A DNA stretch of 41,772 bases from an uncultured Bacilli bacterium (GCA_934130235.1 CAKOXU010000005.1:1-41772); one strand, 5' to 3'; counted from the first letter of the stretch, positions 31,699-39,869 are shown. The notes: generated from the letters alone by a model not told the origin. Numbers and translations are program-made.

Positions 31699-32419
31699 AA
31701 CATTTTTCATTACATACTAAATTTTTAAGTTTAATTATATAAGATTCATATATTGAGTATAGTTCATCTTTTTGATCTTTTGTTAGTTTATCAAAACCCG
31801 ATTTTTGTGAATCTACACTTGATACATGTATACCTAAAATCTCTCCATCTTTTACAAATACAACTGTTGGTGCGTACAATCTTTTTTCTCCAACTTCATA
31901 TTCTTTTCCAGATTTATCACTGACAGTATAATCTTCCAAAAATTTATCTAACTTTTTTAATAATTTAAAATAATTTTTAGTACCTTTTTTCTCTTTTACA
32001 TTACTATCTTTAGAGTATACTAGCTTGCCATCAGATACCTCATATGAATCTCTTTCATTCAATATATTTAAATAATATATAGTATCTATTTTATAATCAT
32101 TTGCTGTTTTAAATAATACAGGTAGTATAGTTCTACACCATGGACATTCAGGGAACCCTAAATAAATAATTCCACTTTTATTATCTATTACATCAAAAAT
32201 TTCATCATAATTGGAATATTTAATAGGATTATTACTATCAATATCTAATTTTTGATATTTATAATAATCATCTACTACGACACCATTTAAAGCTTCATAT
32301 TCCTTTTTAAATTTAACTGAATCCCTTTCATTGTTAACATTAATAAAGTTCGAATAACAAAAAGCAAATACAAAAAGTAATATAGTTGTTATTATAATAG
32401 CAAATTTACCATTTTTCAT
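31697..32419 (-). CDS. Membrane-anchored thioredoxin-like protein with CPWC motif
   Basis: One N-terminal membrane segment (about 5-24) followed by an extracytoplasmic thioredoxin-fold domain with the active-site pair in IYLGFPECPWCRTILPVLF, and a cis-Pro region LYAPTVVFVKDGEILGIHVSS. The fold resembles bacteriocin-transport accessory proteins and thiol oxidoreductases; a role in disulfide exchange at the cell surface is likely but unproven. 240 residues. GAGGTGGTAGT precedes the ATG. Confidence 0.78.
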   Translation of the reverse strand: MKNGKFAIIITTILLFVFAFCYSNFINVNNERDSVKFKKEYEALNGVVVDDYYKYQKLDIDSNNPIKYSNYDEIFDVIDNKSGIIYLGFPECPWCRTILPVLFKTANDYKIDTIYYLNILNERDSYEVSDGKLVYSKDSNVKEKKGTKNYFKLLKKLDKFLEDYTVSDKSGKEYEVGEKRLYAPTVVFVKDGEILGIHVSSVDSQKSGFDKLTKDQKDELYSIYESYIIKLKNLVCNEKC

Positions 32420-32434
32420 ACTACCACCTCATTC

Positions 32435-32463
32435 ATTATAACACATCTATTAATTTTAGTCTA
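32435..32463 (-). promoter_or_regulatory. Promoter of the thioredoxin-like gene, very short leader
   Basis: Minus-strand TAGACT (32463-32458), 17 bp, TATAAT (32440-32435) with a TGT extension. The ATG is 15 bases downstream. Confidence 0.68.
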
Positions 32464-32471
32464 CTTTTAAA

Positions 32472-32490
32472 TAAAAAAAGCCATAGGCTT
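32472..32490 (-). terminator. Intrinsic terminator of pnp
   Basis: AAGCC/GGCTT stem (32478-32482 with 32486-32490), 3-base loop, then a T run on the minus strand. Confidence 0.72.
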
Positions 32491-34618
32491 ATTTTATTGC
32501 AGCTTTATGTGATAAATTTAATCTACCACGTTTATCATATCCCAAACATTTAACTATAATTTCATCTCCAACTTTAACTACATCTTCGACTTTTTCAACT
32601 CTTTTAACGTCTAATTCAGATATATGAACCATTCCTTCACATCCAGGCCATAATTCTACAAAGCATCCAGATTCGATTATTTTAACAACTTTTCCATTAT
32701 AAATCTTTCCATCTTCTGGCGTTCTAACTATATCTTTAATCATATTAGCAGTACGTTCAATTATATCTTTATCAGTGTGATAGATAATTACTCTACCATC
32801 GTCCTCTAAATCTACTTTTACTGCATTTACATCATTTACTGCACTTACATTAGAAGCTTCAAGTATAATTTTGGTAATAGTTTCTCCGCCTTTTCCTATA
32901 ACTTCTTTAATTTTAGCAGGATCTATATTGAATGTTAATGTCTTTGGAGCATATTTACTTACTTCAGCTCTTGGAGCCTCAATTTGATTATGAATCACAT
33001 CTAATATTTGCATACGAGCTTTTTTAGCTTGATTTAATGCTTCTTTTAATATATTTTTTGTAATACCTTTAATTTTAATATCCATTTGTAAAGCGCATAT
33101 ACCATCTCTTGTACCAGCCACTTTAAAATCCATATCCCCTAAATGATCTTCCATACCTTGTATATCAGTTAATATAGTATAATCATCACCGTATGTTATT
33201 AATCCCATAGCAATACCTGCTACTGGAGCTTTTATAGGAACACCTGCAGCCATTAAACTCATACATCCGGCGCATATACTTGCTTGCGATGAAGAACCAT
33301 TAGATTCAAGAATTTCAGATACAACACGTATTGTATATGGGAATTCTTCTTCAGATGGAATAACTTGTGCTAAAGCTCTTTCGCCTAATGCTCCATGACC
33401 TATTTCACGTCTACCTGGAGCGCCATATCTACCAGTTTCTCCAACAGAAAATTGTGGGAAATTATAATGTAACATAAATCTTTTTTCAGTTTCAAGATCA
33501 AGTCCATCTAATATTTGATGTTCTCCTAATGCTCCTAGTGTTGTAACACTTAAACTTTGTGTTTCACCACGTGTGAAAAGTGCACTACCATGTGTTCTTG
33601 GAAGCAAGTCAATATCTGTAGAAAGAGGTCTAATTTCATCCATAGCACGTCCATCTGCTCTCATCTTTTCTTTTACAACTATACTTCTAAACAATTCATA
33701 TTCAATAGAACCAAATACTAATTTAACACTAGTTAATAATTTATTTAACTCATCAGTATCTAAATCTTTGTTTTCTTCTTCATATTTTGATACTATTTCT
33801 TCCTTTAAAGAATCAATAGCGTTATACTTTTCTAATTTATCTTTTATACGTAAAGCTTTATCAAGTCTATCAGTACAGTACTCCTTTACCGCTTCTTTAA
33901 GTTCATCAGATATTTCTAATACTTCATATTCCATTTTTTCTTGTCCAATTTCATTTATAATATCTAATTGGAATTTACATAACTCTTTTACTGCTTCATG
34001 ACCAAACATTAATGCTTCTAACATATCTTCCTCAGATACTTCTTTTGCTCCAGCTTCAACCATGTTAATAGCATCTATTGTTCCTGCAACTGTTAAATCA
34101 ATATCAGAAATTTCAGCTTCTTCTACAGTTGGGTTAATTATAAATTCTCCATTAACTCTACCAACTTTTACACCTGCAATTGGTCCATCAAAAGGTGTTT
34201 TAGATATAGAAGTTGCTAATGAGGAACCAAACATTGCTGCCATTTCTGGAGAAAAATCTGGATCTACTGATAATACTGTATTTACAACTTGAACTTCATT
34301 TTTAAAATCCTCTGGGAACATAGGTCTCATTGGTCTATCAATCATACGAGCTGCTAAAGTTGCAGCTTCAGTAGGTCTACCCTCTCTTTTTATAAAACCT
34401 CCAGGTATCTTACCTACAGAGTATAATTTTTCTTGGTATAAAACCATCAAAGGGAAAAAATCACTTAATACATTAGCGTTCTTACTAACAACTTCAGTAG
34501 ATAATACTACAGTATCTCCGTATCTTACAAGAACAGCACCGCTTGCTTGTTTAGCAAGTTCACCTGTTTCTACTATTAATTTTTTTCCTCTAAAATCTAA
34601 TTCATATACTTTCTTCAT
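32489..34618 (-). CDS. pnp: Polyribonucleotide nucleotidyltransferase (PNPase)
   Basis: PNPase is the phosphorolytic 3'-5' exoribonuclease of the degradosome and also adds tails. At 709 residues it has both RNase-PH cores (first with GDTVVLSTEVVSK; FFPLMVLYQEKLYSVGKIPGGF; RPTEAATLAARMIDRPMRPMFP; second with FTRGETQSLSVTTLGA and FMLHYNFPQFSVGETG-type sequence), the phosphate site SNGSSSQASICAG, a KH domain near 550-610 (IGKGGETITKI) and an S1 domain near the end (GKVVKIIESGCFVEL). Strong GGAGGAG before the ATG. It follows rpsO, the common order, with a terminator between. Confidence 0.97.
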   Translation of the reverse strand: MKKVYELDFRGKKLIVETGELAKQASGAVLVRYGDTVVLSTEVVSKNANVLSDFFPLMVLYQEKLYSVGKIPGGFIKREGRPTEAATLAARMIDRPMRPMFPEDFKNEVQVVNTVLSVDPDFSPEMAAMFGSSLATSISKTPFDGPIAGVKVGRVNGEFIINPTVEEAEISDIDLTVAGTIDAINMVEAGAKEVSEEDMLEALMFGHEAVKELCKFQLDIINEIGQEKMEYEVLEISDELKEAVKEYCTDRLDKALRIKDKLEKYNAIDSLKEEIVSKYEEENKDLDTDELNKLLTSVKLVFGSIEYELFRSIVVKEKMRADGRAMDEIRPLSTDIDLLPRTHGSALFTRGETQSLSVTTLGALGEHQILDGLDLETEKRFMLHYNFPQFSVGETGRYGAPGRREIGHGALGERALAQVIPSEEEFPYTIRVVSEILESNGSSSQASICAGCMSLMAAGVPIKAPVAGIAMGLITYGDDYTILTDIQGMEDHLGDMDFKVAGTRDGICALQMDIKIKGITKNILKEALNQAKKARMQILDVIHNQIEAPRAEVSKYAPKTLTFNIDPAKIKEVIGKGGETITKIILEASNVSAVNDVNAVKVDLEDDGRVIIYHTDKDIIERTANMIKDIVRTPEDGKIYNGKVVKIIESGCFVELWPGCEGMVHISELDVKRVEKVEDVVKVGDEIIVKCLGYDKRGRLNLSHKAAIK

Positions 34619-34643
34619 ACTACTCCTCCTTTATTAGATCTTT

Positions 34644-34672
34644 AAAAATAAAGACACTAAAAAATAGTGTCT
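34644..34672 (-). terminator. Intrinsic terminator between rpsO and pnp
   Basis: AGACACTA/TAGTGTCT, a perfect 8-bp stem (34665-34672 with 34652-34659) and TTTATTTTT on the minus strand. No strong pnp promoter was seen beyond it, so partial read-through is likely. Confidence 0.8.
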
Positions 34673-34688
34673 ACAATTTATAATATTA

Positions 34689-34958
34689 TTATTTTCTTAA
34701 GCCTAAATCTTTAACTACTTTACGATATCTAGTTACATCAGTTTTAAGTAAATAGTTAAGTAAGCTTCTTCTTTGACCAACTTTATGAAGTAATCCACGT
34801 TTAGAATGATGATCGTGTTTGTGTTCTTTAAAGTGTTCTGTCAAAGTATTAATTTCCTTAGTTAAAATAGCAATTTGAACTTCAATACTACCTGTATCAT
34901 TTTCATTCTTACCAAATTTTTTAACTAATTCGCTTTTTTCTTCCTTTGTTAAAGCCAT
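34689..34958 (-). CDS. rpsO: 30S ribosomal protein S15
   Basis: S15 binds 16S rRNA early in 30S assembly. The 89-residue sequence is canonical: ALTKEEKSELVKKFGKNENDTGSIEVQIAILTKEINTLTEHFKEHKHDHHSKRGLL and VGQRRSLLNYLLKTDVTRYRKVVKDLGLRK. GGAGGA precedes the ATG. The ~70-nt leader contains a TATCC/GGATA pairing that could take part in S15 autoregulation, which is inference. Confidence 0.97.
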   Translation of the reverse strand: MALTKEEKSELVKKFGKNENDTGSIEVQIAILTKEINTLTEHFKEHKHDHHSKRGLLHKVGQRRSLLNYLLKTDVTRYRKVVKDLGLRK

Positions 34959-35037
34959 ATTATCCTCCTTTATATATTCGCTTATATCCTAGTAAAAAAT
35001 GGATAAATTTCCTCACCAAGAAAATAAGTACATTACT

Positions 35038-35066
35038 AATATACACTATTTTTTTGATAAAATCAA
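35038..35066 (-). promoter_or_regulatory. rpsO promoter
   Basis: Minus-strand TTGATT (35066-35061), 17 bp, TATATT (35043-35038). The -35 is half of a 13-bp palindrome (35054-35066, TTGATAAAATCAA). Confidence 0.65.
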
Positions 35067-35074
35067 TAAAAATA

Positions 35075-36226
35075 TTAAACTTTTACGACTTTATTCTTAT
35101 TTTCTATATATACTCTTTGAACCATACCTAATGCTCCGATAAATGAAAGTGTAAAAGAACCTCCATAACTTAAAAATGGTAAAGGTACACCAGTAAGAGG
35201 CATAAGTCCAAATAAACCTCCTAAATTAATTAATATATGCATAAACATATATGTTGCTACTCCTATACAAATATATCTAGATTTAATATTTGAAGTCTTA
35301 CTTGCAAGAAGTAATATTCTAAACAATATTATTATGTATGAGATAAATATAATTGAGCACTTCAATACGCCATTTTCTTCAGCTATTATAGCAAAAACCA
35401 TGTCAGTATGAGGTTCTGGAATATATGAATATTTTTGAGTACTTTTACCTATTCCTAAACCGGTTAATCCACCGTTATTGATAGCTATAAATGCATTACA
35501 AATTTGATATCCATCTTTTTCATACTTACTGCAAGGATTAAAAAAGTCTAATCTAGATTCTTGTGCTTTAGATAAAACATGACCTTTATATGATGACATA
35601 GCAAGAAAAGCAAAGACTACAACAAATATTCCAAGTAGCATATATTTTATTTTTTCTTTTGGTAATATAGGGCTTGATAAATACATAAACCCGAATATTC
35701 CGACCAAGATTATACATGTACCTAAATCTTTTTGAAAAAAGACTATAATTGGTATTACTATTCCTACAAATAGTATTGCGCCTATTATATTTTTATGTTC
35801 TGCGTTCGGATCTTGCAATATTTTGTATCCACGATCAAATAATACGGAAAGCATCATTATTATGACCGGTTTAGCAAGCTCACTGGGCTGTAATTTAAAG
35901 AATTTTAAATCAATCCAGTTAGATGCCCCTCTAGTTACACCACCTTTTACAATTAAATATAAATTTAATACTAAGACTAAAATATATAAAAAAGGGCCTA
36001 TTTTACTATATTCTTTCGTATTTACATTAATAAGTTTGAAGAATAAAGCAAAGCTTAAAATTAAAATAATTACTTGTTTAGCAAAAAATAAAAATATATT
36101 ATTAACTTCTCTAGATGAGGCAGTAACTATGTTTAATGTGCCAAATATTATTAAACCTAACATTAGGCCAAATAACACTTTATCCATATCTCTAACATTT
36201 TTTCTAAATTTTTTTATTTTCTTCAT
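35075..36226 (-). CDS. FtsW/RodA/SpoVE-family peptidoglycan polymerase
   Basis: A SEDS-family glycosyltransferase with about ten membrane segments. Signature stretches are GASNWIDLKFFKLQPSELAKPVIIM, FQKDLGTCIILVGI, GYQICNAFIAINNGGLTGLGIGKSTQKYSYIPEPHTDMVFAIIAEENG and PLTGVPLPFLSYGGSF. This fits FtsW or SpoVE better than RodA (the YSYIPEPHTDMVFAIIAEE pattern), and both are plausible in a spore former. The ATG at 36226 (383 residues) lies 16 bases after the -10; the ATG at 36247 is part of the -10 box itself. GGTAGA is the ribosome site. Confidence 0.9.
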   Translation of the reverse strand: MKKIKKFRKNVRDMDKVLFGLMLGLIIFGTLNIVTASSREVNNIFLFFAKQVIILILSFALFFKLINVNTKEYSKIGPFLYILVLVLNLYLIVKGGVTRGASNWIDLKFFKLQPSELAKPVIIMMLSVLFDRGYKILQDPNAEHKNIIGAILFVGIVIPIIVFFQKDLGTCIILVGIFGFMYLSSPILPKEKIKYMLLGIFVVVFAFLAMSSYKGHVLSKAQESRLDFFNPCSKYEKDGYQICNAFIAINNGGLTGLGIGKSTQKYSYIPEPHTDMVFAIIAEENGVLKCSIIFISYIIILFRILLLASKTSNIKSRYICIGVATYMFMHILINLGGLFGLMPLTGVPLPFLSYGGSFTLSFIGALGMVQRVYIENKNKVVKV

Positions 36227-36242
36227 ATTATCTACCATATAT

Positions 36243-36271
36243 ATCATAACATATTATCAAACTTTTAACAA
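36243..36271 (-). promoter_or_regulatory. Promoter of the ftsW/spoVE-like gene
   Basis: Minus-strand TTGTTA (36271-36266), 17 bp, TATGAT (36248-36243) with a TGT extension. The start codon is 16 bases downstream. Confidence 0.65.
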
Positions 36272-36338
36272 TACTAGGTATTTTTAATTATCATTTTATT
36301 TACAATTTAATAGTATATAACGAGATTGGAGGTATTTT

Positions 36339-36503
36339 ATGTATTATTACGGTGGATACCAAGGATATGGCGGATACCCACAGGGATGTTGTAATAATCA
36401 AGGTAATGGGTATGGTACTGGATACGGTGCTGCTATAATACTTGTATTATTTATTTTACTTGTTATAGTTATAGGTGCTAGAGCATTTGATGGTAATAGA
36501 TAA
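36339..36503 (+). CDS. YjcZ-like small spore protein, 54 aa
   Basis: This small gene encodes a Gly/Tyr-rich N-terminal half (repeated GY and GG, with a CC pair near residue 17) and one membrane helix (AAIILVLFILLVIVIGA). The layout is that of YjcZ-family sporulation proteins, whose usual GYGGGFALIVVLFILLIIVGA-type helix is clearly echoed. GGAGG precedes the ATG by 7 bases, and a strong terminator starts at its stop codon. The tail after the helix (RAFDGNR) is longer than in Bacillus YjcZ. It is too short for most gene callers. Likely made during sporulation, though no sporulation promoter was identified. Confidence 0.8.
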   Translation: MYYYGGYQGYGGYPQGCCNNQGNGYGTGYGAAIILVLFILLVIVIGARAFDGNR

Positions 36504-36527
36504 AAGGATTCCCTTTTATCTTTTTTT
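36498..36527 (+). terminator. Intrinsic terminator
   Basis: A 10-bp stem AGATAAAAGG/CCTTTTATCT (36498-36507 with 36512-36521) with an ATTC loop and a T run. It contains the stop codon of the YjcZ-like gene. Confidence 0.88.
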
Positions 36528-36534
36528 ATAAAAC

Positions 36535-36563
36535 TTGAATATTTTCATAGATTTTGATATAAT
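36535..36563 (+). promoter_or_regulatory. def promoter
   Basis: TTGAAT (36535-36540), 17 bp, TATAAT (36558-36563) with a TGA extension. It starts 8 bases after the preceding terminator. Confidence 0.78.
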
Positions 36564-36582
36564 GTCCTTTGGAAGTGAGATT

Positions 36583-37131
36583 ATGTTTAAAAAATTAAAT
36601 ATATTAGATGAAAAAGATCCACATCTTAGAAAAATAAGTGTAGATGCTACCTTACCTTTATCTAAAGAACATAAAAAATTAGTTGATAGAATTATTAAAG
36701 AACTAACATACAGTCAAATTGAAGAGTATGAAAAAAAATATAATTTAAGACCTGGTATGGGGCTTGCATTTCCTCAACTTGGTATAAATACAAGAGTAAT
36801 AGTCATTGTATATGAAGTTGAAGATGGTGTATTTGAAAATTATGTAATGGTTAATCCTAAAATAATTAGTTATTCTGATGAAATGATAGCAGCTGAGGCT
36901 GGTGAAGGTTGTTTAAGTGTCAATAGAGAGGTTGAAGGACATGTACCTAGACATGCTAGAGTTACTGTTGAAGGATACACTGTTGATGGTGAATACATTA
37001 AATTAAGAGTAAGAGAAGACTTAGCAATTGCATTTCAACATGAAATTGATCATTTAAATGGTATATTATTTTATGATAGAATTGATAAAGACAAGCCTTT
37101 CTTTACAGAAAAAGAAATAAGATTAATATAG
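36583..37131 (+). CDS. def: Peptide deformylase
   Basis: Removes the formyl group from nascent proteins; a metalloenzyme. Motif 1 reads GMGLAFPQ (58-65, usually G-x-GLAAPQ), motif 2 EAGEGCLSV with the metal Cys110, and motif 3 FQHEIDHLNG with His153 and His157. The NREVEGHVPRHARV block fits the type 2 Gram-positive DefB class. The ORF could start at 36535, but this is the -35 box; the ATG at 36583 has GGAAGTGAG and gives 182 residues. Together with fhs, which supplies formyl groups, the window encodes both ends of the formylation cycle. The next small gene's GGAGG overlaps its stop. Confidence 0.95.
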   Translation: MFKKLNILDEKDPHLRKISVDATLPLSKEHKKLVDRIIKELTYSQIEEYEKKYNLRPGMGLAFPQLGINTRVIVIVYEVEDGVFENYVMVNPKIISYSDEMIAAEAGEGCLSVNREVEGHVPRHARVTVEGYTVDGEYIKLRVREDLAIAFQHEIDHLNGILFYDRIDKDKPFFTEKEIRLI

Positions 37132-37139
37132 GAGGTATT

Positions 37140-37220
37140 ATGAAAGGTGCTTTTAAATATATATTATTATTTTTAGCCGCATGTATATTATCAATTTTAA
37201 TTTATAATTATTGTATATAA
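37140..37220 (+). CDS. Small membrane peptide, 26 aa, possible lipopeptide
   Basis: MKGAFKYILLFLAACILSIL followed by IYNYCI. One hydrophobic helix with a basic start; LAAC at residues 12-15 matches a lipobox, although a chain of only 12 residues would remain. GGAGG starting at the def stop codon lies 4-5 bases before the ATG, so it is translated from the def mRNA. It ends at a bidirectional terminator. It is the same length as the peptide at 20713-20793, with the same topology but no obvious sequence match. Confidence 0.6.
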   Translation: MKGAFKYILLFLAACILSILIYNYCI

Positions 37221-37250
37221 AAATAAGAGTTAATCAACTCCTATTTTTTT
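37221..37250. terminator. Bidirectional terminator
   Basis: An 11-base arm pair (37221-37231 with 37236-37246, one A-C mismatch) with an AATC loop, and A and T runs outside. It serves the small peptide and the convergent InlB-repeat gene. Confidence 0.8.
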
Positions 37251-37928
37251 TATTGAATCTTTTTTAAAATAGCCAAGTATTTCACCATCAATACCAATTA
37301 CATAGGGATTAGCTGCATCTTCAATTATATTTAACACTTCTCTTTGCCAACCAATAGCTCTTATATTAATAGTATTTGTGTAAGCACTAGATGAATACTG
37401 TCCTACTATTTGTACTAAATCCCCTATTTGTATTTCATTTTTTTTACAATCAAAACTTGCTACTAAATAAGTATCTTTATTTAGTTTTTCACCTTCATAT
37501 AATTTATCATCATAAGCCCAACCTATAAAATCACAATTCTCGTATTCGACATCTGGAAATTTCTTAACAGAAGTATCTTTTAAAATACTTAATTTATCTA
37601 TTTTCTTATCATCACTAATAAATACGATATTTATATACTCCTCTTTTTCCCATTCAGCTTCAAGGGTAATGTTCTTGTTTATTTTAGAATCAAAATCGTA
37701 TTCTTTACCATTTAATTTCCAATATTTAAATATGTACCCTTCTTTTTCTAATTTTACGGGTTCACTAACCTTATCCCCTTTTTTTACATGTCGTACTAAT
37801 AAAGAGTCATTTGTATTAGTTATAAAGGTTACCTTGTATTTATTGTTGTAATATATTCGCGATAATACTATACATATTAAAAATATTATTACTATAATTA
37901 TTAAAGCTGTAAATCTCTTGCGTTCCAC
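37230..37928 (-). CDS. Membrane-anchored InlB-repeat protein with SH3-like C-terminus
   Basis: A membrane segment at about 8-26 precedes two Listeria/Bacteroides-type B-repeats: KVTFITNTNDSLLVRHVKKGDKVSEP...YIFKYWKLNGKEYDF (about 33-93) and a more divergent INIVFISDDKK...CDFIGWAYDDKLYE (about 97-160). The last ~65 residues (IQIGDLVQIVGQYSSSAYTN...GWQREVLNIIEDAANPYVIG...GYFKKDSIKKIG) look like an SH3-type cell-wall-binding domain of phage endolysin style. So it is an extracytoplasmic, wall-associated protein of unknown role. GTG start with GGGGGA upstream and a near-consensus promoter. Confidence 0.75.
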   Translation of the reverse strand: MERKRFTALIIIVIIFLICIVLSRIYYNNKYKVTFITNTNDSLLVRHVKKGDKVSEPVKLEKEGYIFKYWKLNGKEYDFDSKINKNITLEAEWEKEEYINIVFISDDKKIDKLSILKDTSVKKFPDVEYENCDFIGWAYDDKLYEGEKLNKDTYLVASFDCKKNEIQIGDLVQIVGQYSSSAYTNTINIRAIGWQREVLNIIEDAANPYVIGIDGEILGYFKKDSIKKIGVD

Positions 37929-37954
37929 TTCTTAATCCCCCACTACTAATAATA

Positions 37955-37983
37955 ATTATAATAGTATTTTTAATCAAAGTCAA
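37955..37983 (-). promoter_or_regulatory. Promoter of the InlB-repeat gene
   Basis: Minus-strand TTGACT (37983-37978), 17 bp, TATAAT (37960-37955). Confidence 0.8.
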
Positions 37984-37990
37984 ATAATTT

Positions 37991-37998
37991 CATATATT
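37991..37998 (+). promoter_or_regulatory. Possible -10 element for leaderless ylbJ
   Basis: CATATATT fits the CATANNNT pattern of sigma-E -10 boxes and lies 5 bases before the ylbJ ATG. No matching -35 at normal spacing. Confidence 0.3.
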
Positions 37999-38003
37999 TA
38001 AGT

Positions 38004-38867
38004 ATGAAAATAATTATATTTTTGTCTATAATAATATGCGTAATATTTAATTCTATAGAACTTAGTAATTCTATTATTACATCATTTAATTTATGTTTTA
38101 ACAATTTATTTCCTAGTATTATACCCTTCATGTTAGTATCAAATTTTTTACTCGATTATAATTTCTTCTATAATATAAAATCAGTTTTAAAATTAAATAA
38201 ACATGCACTTGGCCCTATATTGCTTAGTAGTATTGTAGGTTCTCCTACTATAGCTCTTTACTTAAAATGTGAATATGATAAAAAACTAATTAATAGTTTT
38301 GATATAGAAAAAGTAATAAATATCTTTCATTTTACCAACCCATTGTTTATTATTAATACTGTAGGTGTGACTTTTCTAGAAAATAAAAATCTTGGAGTTA
38401 TTATATTTCTCTCACAATATATAGGAGTTTTTATCTTATATTTGTTGTTTAAAAACAAACAATTTAGTGATAATGATTTTAATACTAAGCTTAATTCTTG
38501 TTCTTTTTTTAGCGTGCTAAATAAGTCTATTCTAAGCATATATAATACATTGTTATTAATATTAGGTACAATAGTTTTTACATCAGCTGTTATGTGCTTA
38601 TTTAGAATTAATAACACTATTTTTTGCCCTTTAATAGAAATAACGCAAGGTTTAAATTTTATTAAAAATATGGATATAAATATATATTTAAAGACTATAA
38701 TATCAACATTCACTATTTGTTTTGGTGGTATATCTATACATTTTCAAATTTTTAGTATATTAGATAATAAAAAAATAAGGTATTTACCTTATTTACTATC
38801 AAGATTGTTGCACGCCATTATTTCTTCTTTTATATGTATAATCATGCTATTTTTATTCTTTAATTAG
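38004..38867 (+). CDS. ylbJ: Sporulation integral membrane protein YlbJ
   Basis: YlbJ is a Gate-domain (nucleoside-recognition fold) membrane protein needed for spore cortex formation or spore stability in Bacillus. The 287-residue protein has many hydrophobic segments with family marks: FNNLFPSIIPFMLVSNFLL, a GSPTIALYL stretch where relatives have SGYP-type sequence, HFTNPLFIINTVGVTFL (S/N-x-SPLFI in relatives) and GGISIHFQIFSI. It is shorter than Bacillus YlbJ (about 400). No Shine-Dalgarno precedes the ATG. Its stop overlaps the stop of the convergent prepilin gene by 4 bases (38864-38867). Confidence 0.83.
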   Translation: MKIIIFLSIIICVIFNSIELSNSIITSFNLCFNNLFPSIIPFMLVSNFLLDYNFFYNIKSVLKLNKHALGPILLSSIVGSPTIALYLKCEYDKKLINSFDIEKVINIFHFTNPLFIINTVGVTFLENKNLGVIIFLSQYIGVFILYLLFKNKQFSDNDFNTKLNSCSFFSVLNKSILSIYNTLLLILGTIVFTSAVMCLFRINNTIFCPLIEITQGLNFIKNMDINIYLKTIISTFTICFGGISIHFQIFSILDNKKIRYLPYLLSRLLHAIISSFICIIMLFLFFN

Positions 38868-39352
38868 AATTCTGTTTTTAAAGAATTGTATGGATATACA
38901 ACATTAATACCAAAATCTTCACCAGAAAACCTTGAGTTTGTAATTGGTATTTTAAGCACTAATAAGCTATTGTTACCTATTATTGTAGAGTAATTATCTT
39001 TAGTAATTTCTATATCTGATATTTCAGTATTTTTAGGATATGTGTAGCTAAAACTGCCAAAAACAACTGTTCTTTTTTCTTTATCTATTGTTAATCTTAT
39101 TGTTTCATCAGTAAATTCAAAATCGTAGCAATTCTCACCACAACTACTATAATTTTTTAAATTATCAGTCGTCATTTTTTGATTTACTTTTTGACTAAGA
39201 CCACTTTGCTGCATTATTAATTCGCTTTTTATAGATGATTTTGTATATGTATTTCTTAGTATTAGTATTACATTTATAAGTAAGACAATTATTACACTAG
39301 CTAATGTGAAAGATGCGATTAACTCTACCAAAGTCATTCCTTTATTATTCAT
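38864..39352 (-). CDS. Type IV prepilin-like protein 1
   Basis: Class III signal: NNKG followed by MTLVELIASFTLASVIIVLLINV, i.e. cleavage after Gly5 with the +5 glutamate (Glu10). The hydrophobic helix continues to about residue 32. The rest (about 130 residues) is a periplasmic-type pilin domain with a Cys pair (SSCGENCYDF). GAGGTGA precedes the ATG, 8 bases after the upstream prepilin. It is likely a minor pilin or pseudopilin of a type IV pilus or Com-like system. It is convergent with ylbJ, with overlapping stops and no terminator between them. Confidence 0.82.
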   Translation of the reverse strand: MNNKGMTLVELIASFTLASVIIVLLINVILILRNTYTKSSIKSELIMQQSGLSQKVNQKMTTDNLKNYSSCGENCYDFEFTDETIRLTIDKEKRTVVFGSFSYTYPKNTEISDIEITKDNYSTIIGNNSLLVLKIPITNSRFSGEDFGINVVYPYNSLKTEF

Positions 39353-39360
39353 AATTCACC

Positions 39361-39822
39361 TCAAAATCTTATAGTCGCATAAGTTTTATTGTTAAAGGAT
39401 GCGATTATCCTATATTCTTCTTGACCAACAGGCTCTATTTTATTTATAAAATCTAAAAAATTTTGATCTAAATCAGTAGGTATATTAGAATTAGAAACTT
39501 CATTATAAGTAATTATAATAGTATTAATATTCTCTTTACTTAGTAAAGCTCTACAATACTCCTCATCAGGTAAAATAGAACAAGGATCAAGAGTGTAATT
39601 ATTATCAAATATTTCATCTTCTATAGATTCTTGATTCAAAACAATATATTCTCTCACATCTTTTAAAGCATATAATCCTTCAACAGTGTTATATTTAAAA
39701 GAATCAGAATAACTTCTATTTAAATTACTAAATTGGATATACAAATATATGAGTGTAGTCGCTACAAATAAACCAACTATTAATGTTTCTACAAGCATAA
39801 AACCCCTATTATTTTTTTTCAT
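39361..39822 (-). CDS. Type IV prepilin-like protein 2
   Basis: KKNNRG followed by FMLVETLIVGLFVATTLIYLYI: a class III signal with cleavage after Gly7 and the +5 glutamate. The soluble part (about 120 residues) contains a short Cys-containing stretch (DPCSILPDEEYC) and strand-rich ends. First gene of a two-prepilin operon; AGGTGAG ribosome site. Divergent from the pilus ATPase across a 93-base intergenic with a 22-bp palindrome. Confidence 0.82.
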   Translation of the reverse strand: MKKNNRGFMLVETLIVGLFVATTLIYLYIQFSNLNRSYSDSFKYNTVEGLYALKDVREYIVLNQESIEDEIFDNNYTLDPCSILPDEEYCRALLSKENINTIIITYNEVSNSNIPTDLDQNFLDFINKIEPVGQEEYRIIASFNNKTYATIRF

Positions 39823-39840
39823 AAAAATTACTCACCTATC

Positions 39841-39869
39841 TTGTTTTATTTACAAATATATTATATAAT
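39841..39869 (+). promoter_or_regulatory. Promoter of the pilus ATPase
   Basis: TTGTTT (39841-39846), 17 bp, TATAAT (39864-39869). The -10 lies in a perfect 22-bp palindrome. Confidence 0.72.

Noticed and set aside
33573..34292. Plus-strand ORFs of 142 and 76 codons inside pnp
   Set aside because: Shadows of pnp: Ser-rich translations opposite a strongly conserved gene, with no promoter or ribosome site.
35823..36287. 154-codon plus-strand ORF opposite the ftsW/spoVE-like gene
   Set aside because: Antisense shadow of a conserved membrane-protein gene, without a ribosome site.
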